Shown here in pieces: positions 19,739-28,834 of a stretch of DNA of 54,527 bases. The translations under genes and the position numbers were made by a program. Origin of the DNA: Slackia sp. (GTDB taxonomy: Bacteria; Actinomycetota; Coriobacteriia; Coriobacteriales; Eggerthellaceae). The stretch spans positions 1 through 54,527 of the forward strand of contig JAUNDR010000007.1 in NCBI GenBank assembly GCA_030525985.1, given 5' to 3'. The notes under the pieces were generated by a model. That model had not been told where the DNA came from, searched no databases, and saw only the letters and a program-made list of their open reading frames with translations. Numbering within the stretch: the first letter of the stretch is position 1; each line of letters starts with the position of its first letter.

Positions 19739-20687
19739 GGCTTCGAAGGGCGGCCTGGGCCGCGGACTGAGTTCCCTCATCGGTGGATATGAGGCGCCCG
19801 CTCGTTCCGAGTTCCGGGAAGAGGGGGACCGCGAAGGCGGGGTCTCCGCTCGTTCGAAATCGCCGGCGATGCCCGACGAGGCGGTGTTCTCCGACGGCGT
19901 GAAAGCCATGGCGGAGGTCGACATCGACGCCATCGTGGCGAATCCCGACCAGCCTCGCACCTATTTCAAAGAAGAGGAGCTTGCCGAACTTTCCGCCTCC
20001 ATCAAGCGCGACGGATTGCTCCAGCCTCTCCTGGTTCGCGAAATCGACGGCGGAAAGTACGAGATCATCGCAGGAGAGCGCCGCTGGCAGGCAAGCCGCC
20101 TTGCGGGGCTGAAGAAGCTTCCCGTGCGCATCAAACAGGTCGACGATGCGAAGGTGCTCGAGCTCGCTTTGATCGAGAATCTGCAGCGAAGCGACCTCAA
20201 TCCCATCGAAGAGGCCTACGGCTATAGGCGCATGATGGAAAACGGGGGCCGAACCCAGGCGGAAGTGGCCGCTGCCGTTTCCAAGGGCCGCTCGACCATC
20301 GCCAATGCGCTGCGCCTGCTCGAGCTTCCCGAAGATGCCCAGCAGCTTTTGTATCGCGAGGAAATCACGGCAGGCCACGCCCGCGCCATCCTCTCGATTC
20401 CCTCCGAGGAAGGGCGCCGGAAGCTGACCGAAAAGCTGCGCAACGAGAAGATGTCGGTCCGCCAGGCCGAGGCGTTCGCGCGTTTGCTGGCGGGCAAGGA
20501 GTCCGCCGAGCGTTCGACGAAGCCGGCCTCCTCGCCGCTGTTCAGGAAAACCGCCCGCTCTTTGGGCGATGCGTTCCATACCAAGGTGCGAATCAAGACG
20601 TCGAACGGCAGAAACAGGATAGAGATCGAATTCAAGGACGAAGACGACCTTCAAAGGCTTTTCGACATGATGAACGGTTCCCATTAG
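19731..20687 (+). CDS. parB: Chromosome partitioning protein ParB/Spo0J
   Basis: A 318-residue CTPase clamp that recognises parS and spreads on DNA. The N terminus has the ParA-interacting box GLGRGLSSLIGG. The ParB/Srx domain begins IVANPDQPRTYFKEEEL, with the GERRWQASRLAG motif (CTP-binding GxRR box). The helix-turn-helix region NGGRTQAEVAAAVSKGRSTI binds parS. The C terminus is the dimerisation domain. It starts with GTG at 19731 inside the end of parA. Both parS sites of this window are within 13 kb of it. Confidence 0.96.
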   Translation: MAKASKGGLGRGLSSLIGGYEAPARSEFREEGDREGGVSARSKSPAMPDEAVFSDGVKAMAEVDIDAIVANPDQPRTYFKEEELAELSASIKRDGLLQPLLVREIDGGKYEIIAGERRWQASRLAGLKKLPVRIKQVDDAKVLELALIENLQRSDLNPIEEAYGYRRMMENGGRTQAEVAAAVSKGRSTIANALRLLELPEDAQQLLYREEITAGHARAILSIPSEEGRRKLTEKLRNEKMSVRQAEAFARLLAGKESAERSTKPASSPLFRKTARSLGDAFHTKVRIKTSNGRNRIEIEFKDEDDLQRLFDMMNGSH

Positions 20688-20738
20688 ACGAGAGAAAAGG
20701 CTCGGCTGCGTGCCGGGCCTTATGGATAAGGAGCATCG

Positions 20739-21761
20739 ATGGCACAGAGCATAGCGGCATATTCGTACGAGGGCATCTGCGAGCTTATGAAGGAGTGGGG
20801 CCAGCCCCGCTTCCGCGCGAAGCAGATCGTGCAGTGGCTGTACCAAAAAGGCGTCGAATCGTATGACGAGATGAGCAACCTTCCTGCAGCGCTCAAGGAG
20901 CGTTTGCAGCAGGAGGCCCCGCTTCAGAGGGCGCGCATCATTGACAAGCAGGTGTCCGAAGACGGCACGCGCAAATACATCGTGGAATTCGCCGATGGAA
21001 AATCCGCCGAAATGGTGGCCATCCCTTCGGGCGATCGTCTGACCGTCTGCTTTTCCACGCAGGTCGGCTGTGCGATGGGATGCATTTTCTGCGCAACGGG
21101 CAAAGAAGGATTCACGCGCAATCTGCTTCCGGGAGAAATGGTCGATCAGATCCTTATCGCCCAGAAAGACATGGACATGCGCGTGACGAATCTGGTGGGA
21201 ATGGGCCAGGGCGAGCCCTTCTTGAACTACGACAACGTGCTTGCCGCCATGCGCTTGGTCAATTCCGCGGACGGGCTGAATGTCGGTGCGCGCAAGATCA
21301 CGATATCGACGTGCGGCATCTTGTCGGGCATCAGGAAGTTCGCCCATGAGCCCGAGCAGTTCACCATGGCGATTTCGCTGCATTCGGCCATCCAGAAGAC
21401 GCGCGACGTCTTGATGCCTTCCATGGTGCATCAGAGCCTGACCGACCTGAAGCAGGATATCCGCGATTACCAGGAGGCGTCCGGCCGCCGCGTCACGTAC
21501 GAGTATGTGATGATCGACGGACTGAATGACGACGACGACCACCTGTTCGCGCTGGTCGATTTCTGTCGCGGCACGATGTGCCACGTGAATCTGATCCCCA
21601 TCAACGAAATCGAGGGGTCCGTTTTGCAGCCGAGCAGCGAGAAGGCGGTGAAGCGTTTCCTTTCCGAGCTGGAGAAGCGCGGCATCGAGGCGACGCTGCG
21701 CAATTCCCGCGGTGCCGATATCGCGGGCGCGTGCGGTCAGCTCAAGAACATGCGCCGATAA
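20739..21761 (+). CDS. rlmN: 23S rRNA/tRNA adenine-C2 methyltransferase RlmN
   Basis: A 340-residue radical SAM enzyme that methylates C2 of A2503 in 23S rRNA and A37 in some tRNAs. The 4Fe-4S cysteines are C111, C115 and C118 in VGCAMGCIFCATG. The second catalytic cysteine near the end is C332 in ADIAGACGQL. Other family blocks are MGQGEPFLNYDNVL, ITISTCGILSGIRKFA and YEYVMIDGLNDDDDH. AAGGAG precedes ATG at 20739, 51 bases after parB, and the two may be co-transcribed. Confidence 0.96.
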   Translation: MAQSIAAYSYEGICELMKEWGQPRFRAKQIVQWLYQKGVESYDEMSNLPAALKERLQQEAPLQRARIIDKQVSEDGTRKYIVEFADGKSAEMVAIPSGDRLTVCFSTQVGCAMGCIFCATGKEGFTRNLLPGEMVDQILIAQKDMDMRVTNLVGMGQGEPFLNYDNVLAAMRLVNSADGLNVGARKITISTCGILSGIRKFAHEPEQFTMAISLHSAIQKTRDVLMPSMVHQSLTDLKQDIRDYQEASGRRVTYEYVMIDGLNDDDDHLFALVDFCRGTMCHVNLIPINEIEGSVLQPSSEKAVKRFLSELEKRGIEATLRNSRGADIAGACGQLKNMRR

Positions 21762-21873
21762 GAAATCGTGCAAAGGCTCGGGACGCTCGGAGCGCGGCGT
21801 CCCGCCGAAGCGCGCTTTTCGATTCCGCTGCGACATTCGCCTGAAGCCATGCATCATCCGGCGTTTGGGCATG

Positions 21874-21920
21874 AAAAAGCCCGGGCATCCGTCCCTGCGG
21901 GGAAACGGAGCCCGGGCTTT
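21874..21920. terminator. Bidirectional terminator between rlmN and rubrerythrin
   Basis: AAAGCCCGGGC (21876-21886) and GCCCGGGCTTT (21910-21920) form an 11-bp stem with a further inner stem TCCGT/ACGGA. A-run on the left and T-run on the right fit use by both converging genes. The 110 bases before it show no gene. Confidence 0.88.
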
Positions 21921-21958
21921 GCTTTCACGGATGCTGTGGAAAGGGATGGGTGCTCGTT

Positions 21959-22453
21959 CTACAGAGCCTCGGCGGCCTTTCGGTAGCCTGCCTTGTGCAT
22001 GCCCTCGAATTTAGCGGTCATCTCGAAGAAATGGGCGATATCCTCGAAACCCTCCTCGCGAGCGACCTTGGCGAACTCGGGATACATGCTCTCTTCCTCG
22101 TACTGCTCGCCGTTCGCGGCGCTTTCGAGGTTCTCCTTCACGCCGCCGAACATGCCCAGGTACACGGCCTCGGCGAGCGCATGGGCGGTCTCTTCGGCCA
22201 TGGGGCGGTCGAACGCTGCGGCGGCATCGGCCTCGCCGGCTTCTTCGGCGATGTGCTTCCACAGGGTGTACTTGCGGTTGGCCTGAGACTCGCCGGCGAA
22301 GGCGGCAGCGAGGTTCTCGGCGGTTTTCGTGCCAGTCACATCGGCGGGCTGGTATTCAGAGAAAGCGGCCTGGCCGGCATGGCACATGGGGCACTCTTCG
22401 GGAGCGGAGCCTACATGGAGATAGCCGCAGACTTTGCAACGATAGACAGTCAT
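21959..22453 (-). CDS. Reverse rubrerythrin
   Basis: A 164-residue non-haem iron protein that reduces peroxide in anaerobes. A rubredoxin-like iron site comes first: YRCKVCGYLHVGSAPEECPMC, residues 3-23 in the short form. The four-helix diiron domain follows, with EN(x)AAAFAGESQANRKY, EEAGEADAAAAF, EETAHALAE and EGFEDIAHFFEMTAKFEGMH supplying Glu/His ligands. Having the rubredoxin at the N terminus is the reverse-rubrerythrin order. ATG at 22453 has AAGGGG seven bases upstream; an in-frame ATG at 22474 lacks a site. A 6-bp hairpin with a TCTT loop (22481-22496) lies in the leader. Confidence 0.93.
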   Translation of the reverse strand: MTVYRCKVCGYLHVGSAPEECPMCHAGQAAFSEYQPADVTGTKTAENLAAAFAGESQANRKYTLWKHIAEEAGEADAAAAFDRPMAEETAHALAEAVYLGMFGGVKENLESAANGEQYEEESMYPEFAKVAREEGFEDIAHFFEMTAKFEGMHKAGYRKAAEAL

Positions 22454-22532
22454 GGTATAACCCCTTTTCTTCATGGATGCCGGGCGTCTTCGCCCGATAT
22501 CTGCAATGATACCGCTTCGGTGCTTTCCGCCC

Positions 22533-22575
22533 GTTGAACTTCATAACATATACCTGTTGGGATATATTGATGCGA
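22533..22575. promoter_or_regulatory. AT-rich divergent promoter region
   Basis: The 180 bases between the rubrerythrin and ddl starts contain a short AT-rich island (CATAACATATACCTG, GATATATTGATG) in otherwise GC-rich DNA. TATATT (22563-22568) and TATATG (minus strand) are possible -10 elements for the two divergent genes. No convincing -35 spacing was found. Confidence 0.4.
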
Positions 22576-22634
22576 AAACGACGCCTTCTAGGGCGGTCGT
22601 GCAAGCATGAGGCCGCATACGATAAGGACGAATC

Positions 22635-23606
22635 ATGGCATATTCAGGAAACCCCAAAGACTATTCCGTCGCTGTTCTGTACGGCGGAACGAGCGGCGAG
22701 CGCGAGGTCTCGCTGAATTCCGGCGCGTGCTGCGCCCGTGCCCTCGAAGAGAAGGGATTCGCCGTCACGCTGCTCGATCCCGCATCGCACGACGACCTGA
22801 AAAGGCTGATCGACGAACCGTTCGATGTGGCGTTTTTGGCGCTGCACGGCAAGGGCGGAGAAGACGGAACCGTTCAGGGGTTCCTCGAGACGCTTCGCAT
22901 TCCCTACACCGGTTCGGGAATTCTCGCCAACGCCATCGCCATCAACAAGGGCAAGGCGAAAGAGATGTACGAACGCGCCGGGCTGCGTGTGGCCGCGTCT
23001 GCGATCGTGGGTAAAAACGACGTTCTCGACGATGCGGACAGGCAGGAGATCATCGATACGTGCGGCATTCCCTGCGTGGTCAAGCCTGTCACCGAAGGAA
23101 GCTCGCTCGGCATGACGATCGTGCGCGATGCGGCCGACCTTCCCGCCGCCCTCGCCACGGCGCTCGCCGTCGATGACGAGGCGATGGTCGAGCAGTTCAT
23201 CGCAGGAACGGAGTTGACCGTGGGCGTCATGGGAAGCGATGACCCCGTGGCGTTTCCCGTCATCCAGATCGTGTCGAACAACGACGAGTTCTACAACTAC
23301 CATGCGAAATACGCGGCGGGCGGCAGCACACATCTGTGCCCGGCTCCCATTTCCGCCGAGGCGACCGAGCAGGCTCAGGGCATGGCCGTGGCCGCCCATG
23401 CCGTTTTGGGCTGCAAGGGCATTTCCCGCACCGACATCATGCTTGACGAAGAAGGCCGTTGCTGGGTCCTCGAAACCAACACGCTGCCCGGCATGACCGA
23501 CACGTCCTTGATTCCCGACGCCGCCCGTGCGATCGGCATGGAATTCGGCGATGTGTGCGAGAAGCTGATCGAGCTTGCCCTCGAAGGCGAGAAAACCGAG
23601 GCGTAG
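22635..23606 (+). CDS. ddl: D-alanine--D-alanine ligase
   Basis: A 323-residue ATP-grasp enzyme that joins two D-alanines for the peptidoglycan stem peptide. N-terminal VAVLYGGTSGEREVSLNSG, LHGKGGEDGTVQGFLE and the ATP-grasp blocks CVVKPVTEGSSLGMTIV, EQFIAGTELTVGVMG and WVLETNTLPGMTDTSLIP (metal ligands E and N) are all present. The size is slightly short but complete. ATG at 22635 has AAGGA upstream. Confidence 0.96.
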   Translation: MAYSGNPKDYSVAVLYGGTSGEREVSLNSGACCARALEEKGFAVTLLDPASHDDLKRLIDEPFDVAFLALHGKGGEDGTVQGFLETLRIPYTGSGILANAIAINKGKAKEMYERAGLRVAASAIVGKNDVLDDADRQEIIDTCGIPCVVKPVTEGSSLGMTIVRDAADLPAALATALAVDDEAMVEQFIAGTELTVGVMGSDDPVAFPVIQIVSNNDEFYNYHAKYAAGGSTHLCPAPISAEATEQAQGMAVAAHAVLGCKGISRTDIMLDEEGRCWVLETNTLPGMTDTSLIPDAARAIGMEFGDVCEKLIELALEGEKTEA

Positions 23607-23619
23607 CAAAGGCGCCTGC

Positions 23620-23654
23620 GATGGGCGGAATTCCCTGGAGGGGCTCCGCCCATC
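23620..23654 (+). terminator. Hairpin between ddl and the convergent unknown gene
   Basis: GATGGGCGGA (about 23620-23629) pairs with TCCGCCCATC (23645-23654) over a 15-base loop, just past ddl. No T-run. Confidence 0.45.
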
Positions 23655-23672
23655 TCCCAGGTTCGAAAAGCG

Positions 23673-24332
23673 CTAGAACAGTCCCATGCCGTGGGCGATC
23701 CAGGCGGCAAGTGCCACAAGGCCGAGAAGCGCGGCCCAACTTGCGATAAGGCAGCCGGCGTTTCCGCTCCGGGCTTTGTCGAGCAGCTTGTCGTGGGTGC
23801 TTCTCCGTTCTTTCAAGATCACGGTTTTGCCGTTGTCGCGGGGGATTTTCACCTTGCTTGCGGGCAGGTTCTTTTTCGGGTCGGCGAGGACTGCCGCGAC
23901 GCCCGCATCGCCGAGCGCAGGGTTGGGCCTGCTGCCGTCGGCGGCTTTGCGGGCGAAGGCGTCGACGAACGTATCGAACGCATCGGCATAGCGCGGCGCG
24001 TAGGCGAACACGGCGGCTTCTCCCCAATAGACGCCCGGCGCGGGCGTCTCGCTGTAGGCGGTGAAACTGAGCACGTAGCGTATGGTCCAGCCCTTCGCGC
24101 GGTAGATGGCGAGCTTGTACGAATCGGACGGATCGAGATAGCCCACCAGGTGTCCGAAGCGGTTTTCAAGCCATGCCTGCTGGCGTTTCTCCTCATCGAG
24201 GCGCCAGGCGATCGTTCCGCAGTCGCCCACGGCGTTATCGGGGCCCGCTATTGCCGCCCCCGCCCGTTTGTCGGCGGTCTGAAAACGGAGGTATGAGCCG
24301 AAGTAGGCATCGGATGCGTTTGTAAGCGCCAT
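23673..24332 (-). CDS. Tail-anchored protein of unknown function
   Basis: A 219-residue product from ATG 24332, with AAAGGA five bases upstream. I do not recognise a family. The first 140 residues are soluble and mixed alpha/beta, with aromatic-rich segments (LAIYRAKGWTIRYVLSFTAY, GVYWGEAAVFAYAPRYADAF). A basic stretch (KVKIPRDNGKTVILKERRS) is followed by a single hydrophobic C-terminal helix (about 194-216, CLIASWAALLGLVALAAWIA), so the protein is probably anchored by its tail with the main domain in the cytoplasm. It is divergent from dinG with only 30 bases between start codons, which suggests a shared control region. The frame stays open far upstream antisense to dinG, but that part has no start signal. 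Confidence 0.7.
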   Translation of the reverse strand: MALTNASDAYFGSYLRFQTADKRAGAAIAGPDNAVGDCGTIAWRLDEEKRQQAWLENRFGHLVGYLDPSDSYKLAIYRAKGWTIRYVLSFTAYSETPAPGVYWGEAAVFAYAPRYADAFDTFVDAFARKAADGSRPNPALGDAGVAAVLADPKKNLPASKVKIPRDNGKTVILKERRSTHDKLLDKARSGNAGCLIASWAALLGLVALAAWIAHGMGLF

Positions 24333-24362
24333 GCGTTTCCTTTCGTGATAGGCTAGCCGGAT

Positions 24363-27300
24363 ATGACCGATATGAAAGATTCCATTATGCAGAACACGAG
24401 TGTATACGACTTCGTTTCCCAGGGAACCCCGAGCGATATCGCGCGCCGTTATGCTTCTTTGAAAGAGGTTGCCGCTCGTTCCGATTTCGGCGAACTCGAC
24501 CGCAATGTGGTCGTTCTCGATACCGAAACGACGGGCTTCTCCCAGAATCACGACGAGCTGACCCAGATCGCCGCCGCCCGTTTGGAGCGGGGCGAAATCA
24601 CCGATTGGTTCGTCACGTTCGTCAATCCGGGCAAGCCTATTCCCGACGACGTCGCCCGTCTGACCGATATCCACGACGAAGACGTGGCGGATGCGCCGTC
24701 TCCCGAGGAGGCGCGCGAACGACTGGCGGCATTCGTCGGGGACGCCACGGTCGTCGCCCATAATGCCGCTTTCGACAAGGGGTTCACGACGAAGGGCCCC
24801 GCCGGCTATCCGCTGCTTGAGAATCTTTGGGTCGATTCGCTCGATTTGGCGCGTATCGCCTTGCCGCGTCTGACGTCGCACAGGCTCATCGATTTGGTGA
24901 AGGCGTTCGATGCGCCGCTTTCGACGCATCGCGCCGACGCCGATGTCGAGGCGCTGTGTTCGGTGTATCGCATTCTTCTTGCGGCCATTCAGGAGATGCC
25001 GCTCGACTTGGTGGAGCATATCGCAGGCCTGGCGCCTGTCGAGGAATGGCCGACGGGCGCCGTGTTCGCCTGCATGGCCGATTCCATGGCTGCGCTCGCC
25101 GAGGCGAAATCTGGCCCGCAGATCGAAGAGAAGCGCTACCCGATGACGTTGAGGGGTCTGCGCGCGTCCCGTCTCGCATCGTCGCGCGACGATGCGTCCC
25201 AAAGCCGAAAAGGCGAAGAGGGCGGAGCTTTGCCGAAGCCCGACGGCGCGCTGGAATTCCCCTCGGTCGAAGAGCTGTCCGACGCGTTTTCCGCCGATGG
25301 CATCGTCGGCGGCCTGTACGAAGGATACGAGCCGCGTGTCGAGCAGTCCATCATGGCGGAAAGCGTCTTGAAGGCGTTTTCCACGAGCACGAATCTCGTC
25401 GTCGAAGCGGGCACCGGCGTTGGCAAATCCATGGCGTATCTCGTTCCGAGCGCTTTGACCGCCTTGCGCAATCGCGTGCCCGTCGGCGTGGCGACGAAGA
25501 CGAATGCGCTGCTCGATCAGATCGTCTACAAAGAACTGCCGCTGCTGAGCCGCGGCCTTGCCGAACGCGGCATCGGCGATTTGGAATACGTGGCGCTGAA
25601 AGGCTTTTCCCACTATCCGTGCCTGCGCATGGTCGATCGCCTGGTGCATGACGGCGTCCGCAGCGTCACGGTGATGGGCAAGCAGGTCAGCCAGGCTCCG
25701 TCTCTGGCCGCTTTGCTGTCGTTCATCGAGCAGACCGAATACGACGATATGGATTCGCTCAAGCTCGACTACAAGGCCTTGCCGTGCTACTCCTTCACCA
25801 CCTCGTCGCGCGATTGCCTGCGTCGCAAATGCCCTTATTACGGAACGCAGTGCTTCGTTCACGGCGTGCGCAAAAAGGCCGAGCATGCCGATATCGTGGT
25901 GACGAACCACTCGCTGTTCTTCTGCGATCTGGCGGCGGACGGCGGGCTTTTGCCCGAAGCGCGTTTCTGGGTGGTCGACGAGGCCCACGGCGCCGAGTCC
26001 GAGGCGCGCCGCGCCTTGGCGGTGAAGCTCGACGCTTCGGAGATGGTTCGCCTTGCGAACAGGTTGGCGTCGCAGGATGCCAAGCGCAATCCGTTCGTGC
26101 GCCTGGAGCGCCGTGCACCGTTCGACGAAGGCAAGCAGCCTGAGGCCGCCACGTTGTTTTTCGGGCTGATCGAGCGTGCCCGCGCTCGCGGAAACGCGTT
26201 CGCCGAGGCCGCCATCGAGTTCGCCCACCATATGAAAGACCTGGTGGGTTGCGATACCAACAAGGGGAATAAGAGCTACGAGACCATCGAGCTGTGGATA
26301 GGCGACGACGTGCGCGCAGACGAGCGCTTCGTTGCCCTGCGCTCCTTCGGCAAGGCGTTTTGCGAGCAGGCCGACCGCCTTGTCTCGGCAAGCAACGAGC
26401 TTGTCGCGTTCCTCGATGGCGTGGACGGCGTCGCCGATTGCCAGCGCGACATCGCCACGGTTGCGATCGACTCCAAGGAAATGCTGCAATCGAGCGAGCT
26501 CATCCTCGAGAAGGCGGACCCGCGTTTCGTGTATGCGGCGAAGCTTTCGCGCAAGCCGGAACGCGTCGCCGAAGAGCTTTCCGCCCAGATCATCGATATG
26601 GGAGAGGTGCTCGGCGAGACGCTTTACGAGAAAACGAACAGCGTCGTCTACGCCAGCGCCACCGTGACGATCGGCGATGATTTCAGGACGTTCATGGGCT
26701 CGATGGGCCTTGGCAGGGGAGACGCATCGCGTGCCGACACCTGCCTTCTGGGGTCGAGCTACGACTTCGACAATCATATGAAGGTCCTGGTGATCGACGA
26801 TATTCCCGAGCCGAATCAGCCGGGATACCTCGATGCGTTGCAAGACCTGTTGACGCGCGTTCATCTTGCCCAGCAGGGCAGCATGCTGACGCTGTTCACG
26901 AACAGGCGCGAGATGGAGGCGTGTTTCGACGCGGTCGACCCGGCCATGAAAGAAGAGGGGCTGCGCCTGGTGTGCCAGAAGTGGGGCGTTTCCACCAAGG
27001 GTCTGCGCGACGACTTCTTGAAAGACGAGCATCTGTCGCTGTTCGCCCTGAAGAGCTTCTGGGAGGGTTTCGATGCCCCGGGCGCCACGCTCAAAGGCGT
27101 AGTCATCCCGAAGCTTCCCTTCGCCAAGCCGACCGACCCGCTTTCGTGCGAACGCGCTTTGCGCGATTCGGCGGCGTGGTCGCACTATACGCTTCCGCAG
27201 GCGGTGATAGAGATCAAGCAGGCGGCGGGCAGGTTGATTCGCAGTTCGACCGACACGGGCGTGCTCATCCTCGCCGATAGGCGGTTGCTGACCAAAGGCT

Positions 27301-27407
27301 ACGGCAAGACGTTCTTGCGTTCGCTGCCGTCGCGCACCGTCATTCCGTGTTCGACCGACGAGGCGGTCCGCATCGTGGCGAATCCGTTCGGCACCGAGGC
27401 GTTCTAG
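24363..27407 (+). CDS. dinG: DinG-type DNA helicase with N-terminal 3'-5' exonuclease
   Basis: A 1014-residue fusion. Residues 45-205 form a DnaQ-like DEDDh exonuclease: VVLDTETTG (D53, E55), VAHNAAFDKG (D138) and HRADAD (H189, D194). Residues 315-1010 form an XPD/DinG superfamily-2 helicase with Walker A GTGVGKS (350-356), Walker B DEAH (539-542) and motif VI region QAAGRLIRSSTDTGVL. Cysteines C420, C485, C490 and C497 could bind the Fe-S cluster typical of XPD-like helicases, which many Bacillus-type DinG exonucleases lack. The role is likely DNA repair or R-loop/G-quadruplex removal. The next gene begins three bases after the stop. Confidence 0.92.
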   Translation: MTDMKDSIMQNTSVYDFVSQGTPSDIARRYASLKEVAARSDFGELDRNVVVLDTETTGFSQNHDELTQIAAARLERGEITDWFVTFVNPGKPIPDDVARLTDIHDEDVADAPSPEEARERLAAFVGDATVVAHNAAFDKGFTTKGPAGYPLLENLWVDSLDLARIALPRLTSHRLIDLVKAFDAPLSTHRADADVEALCSVYRILLAAIQEMPLDLVEHIAGLAPVEEWPTGAVFACMADSMAALAEAKSGPQIEEKRYPMTLRGLRASRLASSRDDASQSRKGEEGGALPKPDGALEFPSVEELSDAFSADGIVGGLYEGYEPRVEQSIMAESVLKAFSTSTNLVVEAGTGVGKSMAYLVPSALTALRNRVPVGVATKTNALLDQIVYKELPLLSRGLAERGIGDLEYVALKGFSHYPCLRMVDRLVHDGVRSVTVMGKQVSQAPSLAALLSFIEQTEYDDMDSLKLDYKALPCYSFTTSSRDCLRRKCPYYGTQCFVHGVRKKAEHADIVVTNHSLFFCDLAADGGLLPEARFWVVDEAHGAESEARRALAVKLDASEMVRLANRLASQDAKRNPFVRLERRAPFDEGKQPEAATLFFGLIERARARGNAFAEAAIEFAHHMKDLVGCDTNKGNKSYETIELWIGDDVRADERFVALRSFGKAFCEQADRLVSASNELVAFLDGVDGVADCQRDIATVAIDSKEMLQSSELILEKADPRFVYAAKLSRKPERVAEELSAQIIDMGEVLGETLYEKTNSVVYASATVTIGDDFRTFMGSMGLGRGDASRADTCLLGSSYDFDNHMKVLVIDDIPEPNQPGYLDALQDLLTRVHLAQQGSMLTLFTNRREMEACFDAVDPAMKEEGLRLVCQKWGVSTKGLRDDFLKDEHLSLFALKSFWEGFDAPGATLKGVVIPKLPFAKPTDPLSCERALRDSAAWSHYTLPQAVIEIKQAAGRLIRSSTDTGVLILADRRLLTKGYGKTFLRSLPSRTVIPCSTDEAVRIVANPFGTEAF

Positions 27408-27410
27408 CCT

Positions 27411-28775
27411 ATGGCGGCGAAGGGCGGCGGCTTCCATCCTTTCAGGGATATCGCCGATAGCGTGCATATCAAAAAGAATACGGCGGGAACTTCGAACGAA
27501 ATTTCCCTCTCCGTGCTCGACGGGCTGAAAAGCCGGGCGGACGATCGTTTCGGCGAAGCCGACCCGAAGGTGAAGCTGGGGGATTTGTCCCTCTATACCG
27601 TGGAGTCGAAGAAAGACCGCAAGCTTTCCGACCGCGATGCGCTCAAGACGCCCGCGACGACGTCTTTGTTCGGCGCGTCTTCCGCCAAGCCCGCCCCTTC
27701 GAAGGGTGCGTCTTCCCGTGCGGCGGCCTCTTCGGCCGGCAAGGCCGGAAAACGCGGCTCGGCGTCGTCGGGAAAGAAGGCGACGCGCGCCCAACGCAAT
27801 CGCGAACGCGCCCTGCGCGATCCCGAAAAAGAGATCAAGCGCAGGAAGAAAAATCGCCGCCGCCGCCGTATCGCCTTTGCGACCTGCGGCGTTGCAGCCT
27901 GCTGCATCGCCGTTGCAGCGGGCGTCATGTTCGCTGCGGATGCGTACGACAAGCATCAGGATAATCTGGCGCTTCTTTCGCAGGCGTTCGACGAGATCGA
28001 AAAAGCGGACATGCTGGTTTTGGACATGGACGACAAGGTGATGGAAGAAGACGCCGATTTTTCCGACGAGAGCATCGAGGCGATGGCTCAAGGGATCGAA
28101 GACGCGGGCGTCCATCTGAACGCCGCCTGCGCTTTCGCCGACAAGGCCGCGGCTTCGATGGGGGAGTCGTCGGGCAAAGACGCCGCGTATCAGGTGAATG
28201 AGTCGGCGGATGCCCGCCGCGACATGATGCAGTACGCCGAGGCTCTTCTGAGCGCCGACCGTCAGGCGAAAGAGAGCGTCGACGAAGTGCAGGCGTGCTG
28301 GGATTTCGTGATAGAGGCGGACGCCCTGATGAAGGAGGCGGCGCAGCTGGTCGCCGACACGACCGAGGAAAACGTCCGCGCTTCTCAGGCGAAAACGGAG
28401 GAGGCCCTTGCTTCTTTGGAGCAGGCGCAAGAAAGCCTCGCCCGCGCGCAGCAGGAGTATCCTTCGGCCGACTTCTCGGCGCTTTCCGCTTTTATCGAGA
28501 AGAAAAAGGAACAGAACGGTTATGCGCTTGCGAGCGACGACGCCATCTATATACAGGACAAGGCGACGGCGGAGGCGTTCAACGAGAAATACAACCAGGC
28601 CGACGCCGAGGCGGTAGAGCTGGCGAAAAGCCTGCCTGAAAAGCCCGCCCAGCCTATTCTGGACCGCCTTGACGCCCATACTTCGGAGACGCGCGAATCG
28701 TATCTCGACGCTCGAAAGAGGGCTGCCGAATCGGATGCGTTTATTAGGGATTATTTAGGCCAGTCAAAACGATAG
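27411..28775 (+). CDS. Bitopic membrane protein with extracytoplasmic coiled coil, unknown
   Basis: A 454-residue protein of unknown family. Residues 1-150 are polar and basic with an Ala/Ser/Lys-rich disordered stretch (about 85-135) and end in a very basic block (EKEIKRRKKNRRRRR). One membrane helix follows (about 152-178, FATCGVAACCIAVAAGVMFAA). By the positive-inside rule the N terminus is cytoplasmic and the remaining 270 residues are outside. That part is acidic, helical and heptad-rich (QAKTEEALASLEQAQESLARA), suggesting coiled coils. The gene starts three bases after dinG without its own ribosome site, so it is probably translated by coupling. Confidence 0.75.
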   Translation: MAAKGGGFHPFRDIADSVHIKKNTAGTSNEISLSVLDGLKSRADDRFGEADPKVKLGDLSLYTVESKKDRKLSDRDALKTPATTSLFGASSAKPAPSKGASSRAAASSAGKAGKRGSASSGKKATRAQRNRERALRDPEKEIKRRKKNRRRRRIAFATCGVAACCIAVAAGVMFAADAYDKHQDNLALLSQAFDEIEKADMLVLDMDDKVMEEDADFSDESIEAMAQGIEDAGVHLNAACAFADKAAASMGESSGKDAAYQVNESADARRDMMQYAEALLSADRQAKESVDEVQACWDFVIEADALMKEAAQLVADTTEENVRASQAKTEEALASLEQAQESLARAQQEYPSADFSALSAFIEKKKEQNGYALASDDAIYIQDKATAEAFNEKYNQADAEAVELAKSLPEKPAQPILDRLDAHTSETRESYLDARKRAAESDAFIRDYLGQSKR

Positions 28776-28783
28776 GCTATACT
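28754..28783 (+). promoter_or_regulatory. Possible promoter of the split M28-like gene
   Basis: TATACT (28778-28783) with a weak TTTAGG (28754-28759) 18 bases upstream, 52 bases before the next start codon and overlapping the end of the preceding gene. Confidence 0.4.
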
Positions 28784-28834
28784 ACCTGGCGAATATGCCC
28801 TTGTCCCCGAGGCTGAGAAGATAAGAAGGACCGC

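Noticed and set aside
23673..28679. 1668-codon antisense open frame over dinG and neighbours
   Set aside because: It is the third-position-GC mirror of real genes. Only its last 219 codons, from ATG 24332 with a ribosome site, look like a gene.
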